From assembly GCA_031273185.1 (NCBI GenBank), contig JAISSG010000032.1, forward strand, positions 1 through 9,435: 9,435 nucleotides of DNA, written 5' to 3'. Positions 6,544-9,435 of the stretch are shown one piece after another. The translations under genes and the position numbers were made by a program. Each line of letters starts with the position of its first letter. Within the stretch, counting starts at the first letter, position 1. The notes under the pieces are model-generated. The model did no database searches and had not been told where the DNA came from. It saw only the letters and a program-made list of their open reading frames with translations. Source of the stretch: Treponema sp. (lineage in GTDB: Bacteria > Spirochaetota > Spirochaetia > Treponematales > Breznakiellaceae).

Positions 6544-7320
6544 ATGCGCTCAAATATCGACAAGGAAAAGGCAAAAAAAACCGTCGCCCTTGTTCTTGAG
6601 AATATCAGGACGGAGGCGGACCCCTGGATGCTTGAAGAGTATCTTGGCATTTATAAAAAGGAAGTTTCATTGTTCCATAGGTCAAAGGTGGCGGCCTACC
6701 TCTTGATGCTGTGCGATCAGGGAAAGGGCTTGCGGCCAGCGGGGCGAAACGATTCCGCCAGGGCGGAGAAAAACGCCCGCAGGGCAGGCGGCGACCGGCG
6801 TCCCGCGCCCGCCGCCAGGGACGATGGCAGCCGAAGCGAACCGCAGCGCTACCCGCTGACAGACGAGGAATCCCGGCGGCTTTTTTTCAGCGTGGGCCGC
6901 AGCCGCAGGGTTTTCCCCCGCGAGATACTCGGGCTTATCAACTCAAAGACAGCCATCCCCAAGGAGGACATCGGCGCCATCCGCATCCTGGACAACTATT
7001 CGTTTGTGCAGGTTCGGGACACCGTTGCCGAGGAGATTATCGCGGCGCTGAACGGGAAGGTTTTCCGGGGCAGGCCGCTCACGGTTAATTACGCCAAGTC
7101 CCGCAAGGACGGGGAAAACAGCGCCGCCGAGAACGAAAGCGAGGCATACGCTGACGAGGGGGAAGCCGCCGTCGAATACGCCAGGGACGAAGGCCGGGAC
7201 GGTTTTGCCGAATCTGCGCAGGACGGCGATCCCCCGGGCGGCAGTTACCCGGACCAGGAACATGGCTCAGAGCAAGGCTCAGAGCAAGGCCATGAGCATC
7301 CAGAGAAAGAGGATATTTAG
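6544..7320 (+). CDS. Stand-alone DbpA-type RNA-binding domain protein
   Basis: The product has 258 residues. Residues 1-60 are a predicted helical domain I do not recognise. Residues 61-105 are a basic, Arg-rich, low-complexity linker. About 111-186 is a DbpA/CsdA-type C-terminal RNA-binding domain (RRM-like fold), visible as RLFFSVGRSRRVFPREILGLI, then IPKEDIGAIRILDNYSFVQV and the closing RGRPLTVNYAKSR. Residues 190-258 are an acidic tail ending in GSEQGSEQGHEH. In DbpA this domain follows a DEAD-box helicase core and binds 23S rRNA; here no helicase motif is present, so the protein can at most bind RNA or recruit partners. ATG 6544 is chosen; TTG 6526 is an in-frame alternative. Its last 42 bp overlap the convergent membrane-protein gene. 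Confidence 0.75.
   Translation: MRSNIDKEKAKKTVALVLENIRTEADPWMLEEYLGIYKKEVSLFHRSKVAAYLLMLCDQGKGLRPAGRNDSARAEKNARRAGGDRRPAPAARDDGSRSEPQRYPLTDEESRRLFFSVGRSRRVFPREILGLINSKTAIPKEDIGAIRILDNYSFVQVRDTVAEEIIAALNGKVFRGRPLTVNYAKSRKDGENSAAENESEAYADEGEAAVEYARDEGRDGFAESAQDGDPPGGSYPDQEHGSEQGSEQGHEHPEKEDI
7264..7299 (+). repeat. 12-bp direct repeat containing the array heptamer
   Basis: GGCTCAGAGCAA occurs twice in succession (7264-7287), followed by a degenerate third unit GGCCATGAGCAT (8 of 12 matches). It encodes GSEQ repeats at the end of the DbpA-domain protein and lies partly in the overlap with the convergent gene. Each full copy contains AGAGCAA, the unit of the 367-548 array. Confidence 0.6.
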
Positions 7321-8442
7321 GCCAATCCCGGCAAGCAGCATAAGCCATGCCAGCGCTTCCAGCGTGTATGCCTCCGCCAAGAACCGCCTGGCAAGCGCCT
7401 GGGGCCTGCCAGGGAGTATCCCAAAGGTCGCAAAGGCATCCTCGGGCTGGCAGGGCAGTTCCTCGCCGGGGCGCAGCGCGCCGAACACGAGCCAGGGATC
7501 GCCTGCCCTGGGTTTCGCAAAGCCCGGCAGCAAGAGGGGGATTTTCCCTTCCCGCGCCTGCGGCGGCAGATCGGCACTGCGGGTAAAGCCGTAGCGCTCG
7601 CCGTCGGGGAGCAGGCACTCCTCCATGATCTGCCCCTTGCCCCCAGGCGGGGCGAGACAGCGCAGGGGCAGCAGGGCAAAGTCGGCGTATATCCGCAAAA
7701 GCCTGGCTTTCCATGCAAGGCGGCGGTACGCAACGGAAAACAGCAGGCCCGGCGGGATTATCGGGTACAGCGGGATAAACAGCGCGATGAACGCGACGAT
7801 GGCCGTTAGGCGAAACGCCGGGCGGGGGATGAACGAGACAGCCATAAGTATCTGGGAAGCCGCCCCGAGAATCAGCGAGAAAGGGGTTATGGAATTCCAG
7901 TACTCGCCCCGGTGCCTGCCCGCCCTGATCACCATCGACGAAAGGTCCCGGTTGGAGCCGTCAAAGAAAATCACGATAAGGGGGTTTTCTTTCGTTGACG
8001 CAAAGCCCCATTGCCCGTCTATGGGGGCCAGAAGGCCGCCGACAAAAACCCTCGCCCCCTCGGTCAGCGAGGAAACCTTTTCCCAGCTTATTTTCCGGGG
8101 GGACTCCTCGCCGGGATCAAAGGCCCCCGCCGCCCCCGCGTTTTCCTGCATCGGGAGCAGGTAGGTCTCGGCGCTTTTCAGGAAAACGGGAACGGTAAGG
8201 TCGTCGCCGCGTATCCACAGAGTCTGCCGGTCGGTTACCGATTCAAGGCCCCCGACAAAGCGAAAAATGCCCGGCTCGCCCGTTCCGTCCTTCTCCTGCT
8301 GGCAGTAGCGGCGGTAGTCAAGGGCGGGGCGCAGGCGAAGCTCGCTGAATCGCCTCCTGAACGCGCGCCACTCGCGGCGCCTGATTACGGCGCCCGCAAG
8401 GGGCACCAGCCCGTACCAGAAGACGGCCATGCCGACGATCAC
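7279..8442 (-). CDS. Predicted multi-pass membrane protein, unknown function
   Basis: This is a product of about 388 residues with an N-terminal transmembrane helix followed by RRREW, a soluble domain of about 160 residues, two adjacent hydrophobic segments in the middle (SLILGAASQILMAVSFI and LTAIVAFIALFIPLYPIIPP), a second soluble domain, and a C-terminal helix (LEALAWLMLLAGIGLNILFL). It thus has about four membrane spans. No catalytic motif is seen and the family is not recognised. The start is uncertain: the frame is open to TTG 8511, which would overlap the divergent hydrolase start by 34 bp. CTG 8463 has GGGGGA upstream, GTG 8442 keeps the first helix and lies just downstream of a minus-strand TATAAA, and ATG 8430 would trim the helix. 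I use GTG 8442. The 3' end overlaps the convergent gene by 42 bp. Confidence 0.65.
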   Translation of the reverse strand: MIVGMAVFWYGLVPLAGAVIRRREWRAFRRRFSELRLRPALDYRRYCQQEKDGTGEPGIFRFVGGLESVTDRQTLWIRGDDLTVPVFLKSAETYLLPMQENAGAAGAFDPGEESPRKISWEKVSSLTEGARVFVGGLLAPIDGQWGFASTKENPLIVIFFDGSNRDLSSMVIRAGRHRGEYWNSITPFSLILGAASQILMAVSFIPRPAFRLTAIVAFIALFIPLYPIIPPGLLFSVAYRRLAWKARLLRIYADFALLPLRCLAPPGGKGQIMEECLLPDGERYGFTRSADLPPQAREGKIPLLLPGFAKPRAGDPWLVFGALRPGEELPCQPEDAFATFGILPGRPQALARRFLAEAYTLEALAWLMLLAGIGLNILFLWMLMALL

Positions 8443-8471
8443 TAGAAAATCAAACAGCCTCAGTTTATAAT
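8443..8471 (+). promoter_or_regulatory. Promoter of the MBL hydrolase, leaderless geometry; bidirectional -10
   Basis: TATAAT (8466-8471) is a perfect -10 box, and TAGAAA (8443-8448, four of six) lies 17 bp before it. Six bases (TCCCCC) separate the box from ATG 8478, so the predicted first transcribed base is the A of the start codon; no Shine-Dalgarno site exists. On the minus strand the same TATA run reads TATAAA (8469-8464), with TTGTGA 19 bp upstream of it, facing the membrane-protein gene. Confidence 0.5.
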
Positions 8472-8477
8472 TCCCCC

Positions 8478-9143
8478 ATGCAGAAGATTCACAACATAAC
8501 GGTTGGGCCAATTGCCACCAACTGCTGGATATACCCGCTGGGCGATGGCCACGCGGACACAGGCCGCTGCGTCGTCATCGATCCCGGCGACGAAGGCGGG
8601 CGCATAATAGCCTTGCTTGACCAGCTTAAGCTTGCCCCTGCCTTTATTGTACTTACCCACGGGCATTTTGACCATATCGGAGCGGTGCCAGAACTGGCGG
8701 CAGAATACCGGGGCCGCGGGGACCTGGAAATCGCCATTCACGGGGCGGACGCCGAATACCTGGGGCCGGATTCCCGGGCAGTGCACCGCCGCAGCTTTGC
8801 CGCCACGGGGGGCAACCCGTCGTACATTGACGGGCTATGGAAGAGCATGCCGCCGCCCGACGGGACCCTCGCGGAAGGCGACAGCGTCGGCCCCCTTGCC
8901 GTGCTGCACCTGCCCGGCCACACCCCCGGAAGCATCGGCCTGTGGGACAAGGCGGCGGGGGTTTTGTTCAGCGGCGACACCCTGTTCCGCAGCGGCTACG
9001 GCCGCACCGACCTGCCCGGCGGCAGCGAGGAATCCATTTTCGCCAGCCTGAGGCGCCTGTTTGCGATGGACGGGGGCATACAGGTTTACCCCGGACACGG
9101 CCCGGCCACCACCATAGGGCGCGAGGCCAAGATGCCGCTGTAA
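8478..9143 (+). CDS. MBL-fold metallohydrolase, glyoxalase-II-like (YcbL/GloB-type)
   Basis: The 221-residue product has the full metal-binding set of glyoxalase-II-type metallo-beta-lactamase-fold hydrolases: THGHFDHIG (His61, His63, Asp65, His66), His148 in LPGHTPGS, Asp167 in LFSGDTLF, and His207 in YPGHGP. A dinuclear zinc/iron centre hydrolysing a thioester such as S-lactoylglutathione or a related substrate is expected. The short length and absence of the C-terminal helical substrate domain of classical GloB make it more like the YcbL type, whose true substrate is often unclear. The N-terminus MQKIHNITVGPIATNCW matches where family members begin, supporting ATG 8478 despite the lack of a ribosome site. 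It is cytoplasmic and transcribed divergently from the membrane protein. Confidence 0.93.
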   Translation: MQKIHNITVGPIATNCWIYPLGDGHADTGRCVVIDPGDEGGRIIALLDQLKLAPAFIVLTHGHFDHIGAVPELAAEYRGRGDLEIAIHGADAEYLGPDSRAVHRRSFAATGGNPSYIDGLWKSMPPPDGTLAEGDSVGPLAVLHLPGHTPGSIGLWDKAAGVLFSGDTLFRSGYGRTDLPGGSEESIFASLRRLFAMDGGIQVYPGHGPATTIGREAKMPL

Positions 9144-9435
9144 TGGCGGAATTTTCGTAATAGGCTTGTTCGACAACACCATCGTTTTTACTATTATTTC
9201 TAATTTATTGGGTTATTTATATTTACGATTATAATGTAATTATGGCTGACTTTGAATTATACAAAGACGGATATTATGATAAATATATCTAAATAAAATG
9301 GCATGTAACGTTCTAGGAACCCCGAGCCGCCGAAGGCGGCGAAGCGTATACCGTTTGTTATATGCCGTTGTTCCGTACCCCATTATTTACAATATAATGT
9401 TTTACCCTATATTTACCATAAATGCCTTATTCCAT
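9144..9435. other. AT-rich segment without a clear gene
   Basis: Base composition falls sharply from the GC-rich body of the window to a strongly AT-rich tail. No convincing gene is present. A TATAAT box at 9230-9235 is followed after six bases by ATG 9242, which opens a 16-codon reading frame (MADFELYKDGYYDKYI, stop at 9290-9292). A second TATAAT lies at 9393-9398, and an ATG at 9422 opens a frame that runs out of the window. Between them is the inverted-repeat element at 9300-9366. The change may mark foreign DNA or simply a long intergenic region. Confidence 0.6.
9300..9366. repeat. Imperfect inverted-repeat element with inner hairpin, attC-like
   Basis: The ends GGCATGTAAC (9300-9309) and GTTATATGCC (9357-9366) are inverted repeats with one mismatch. 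In the middle, GCCGCC-GAA-GGCGGC (9326-9340) is a perfect 6-bp hairpin with a three-base loop. The total length of 67 bp, the outer ...AAC / GTT... arms and a GC-rich central hairpin match the general layout of an integron attC recombination site. Against this, the outer boxes do not fit RYYYAAC/GTTRRRY exactly and I cannot find well-paired inner L boxes. Other readings are a small transposon-derived element or a structured RNA. A plain terminator is unlikely, as no T-run follows the hairpin. Confidence 0.45.

Noticed and set aside
9135..9154. Possible terminator after the MBL gene (CCGC...GCGG then ATTTT)
   Set aside because: The stem is only 4 bp with a 7-base loop and overlaps the stop codon; too weak to call.

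Overview
The window looks like chromosomal DNA of a spirochaete, most likely a Treponema-type organism of the termite-gut kind. The grounds are a relaxed spirochaetal lipobox, a lipoprotein plus outer-membrane-barrel gene pair, an Rpn-type protein tail with xKEG repeats, a long heptamer repeat array and a clan AA aspartic protease. This assignment rests on style of gene content, not on a marker gene. Most of the window is GC-rich; the last 290 bp are strikingly AT-rich.

Layout: (1) 1-360, 3' end of an Rpn-family nuclease/putative transposase gene. (2) 367-548, 26 in-phase copies of a 7-bp repeat (WGAGCAR). (3) 573-977, a small retropepsin-like (clan AA) aspartic protease, with a strong AGGAGG site that fixes its start just after the array. 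(4) 1066-5668, a probable three-gene operon: large lipoprotein, outer-membrane beta-barrel candidate, and a cytoplasmic GAF-PAS-GGDEF diguanylate cyclase. The first pair overlaps by ATGA and the third start lies beside the second stop. (5) 5671-6435 (minus), an acyl-ACP thioesterase, tail to tail with the cyclase. (6) 6544-7320, a protein with a stand-alone DbpA-type RNA-binding domain and no helicase core. (7) 7279-8442 (minus), a membrane protein of unknown function whose 3' end overlaps the previous gene by 42 bp. (8) 8478-9143, a glyoxalase-II-like metallo-beta-lactamase-fold hydrolase. (9) 9144-9435, an AT-rich segment with two TATAAT boxes and an imperfect inverted-repeat element that resembles an integron attC site.

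The lipoprotein/barrel/cyclase operon suggests an envelope complex co-expressed with c-di-GMP signalling. The thioesterase and the MBL hydrolase look like ordinary housekeeping genes. The points most worth a second look are the heptamer array abutting the protease gene, the helicase-less DbpA domain, the attC-like element at a sharp composition boundary, and several starts placed exactly where a leaderless mRNA would begin (-10 box, 6 nt, ATG).
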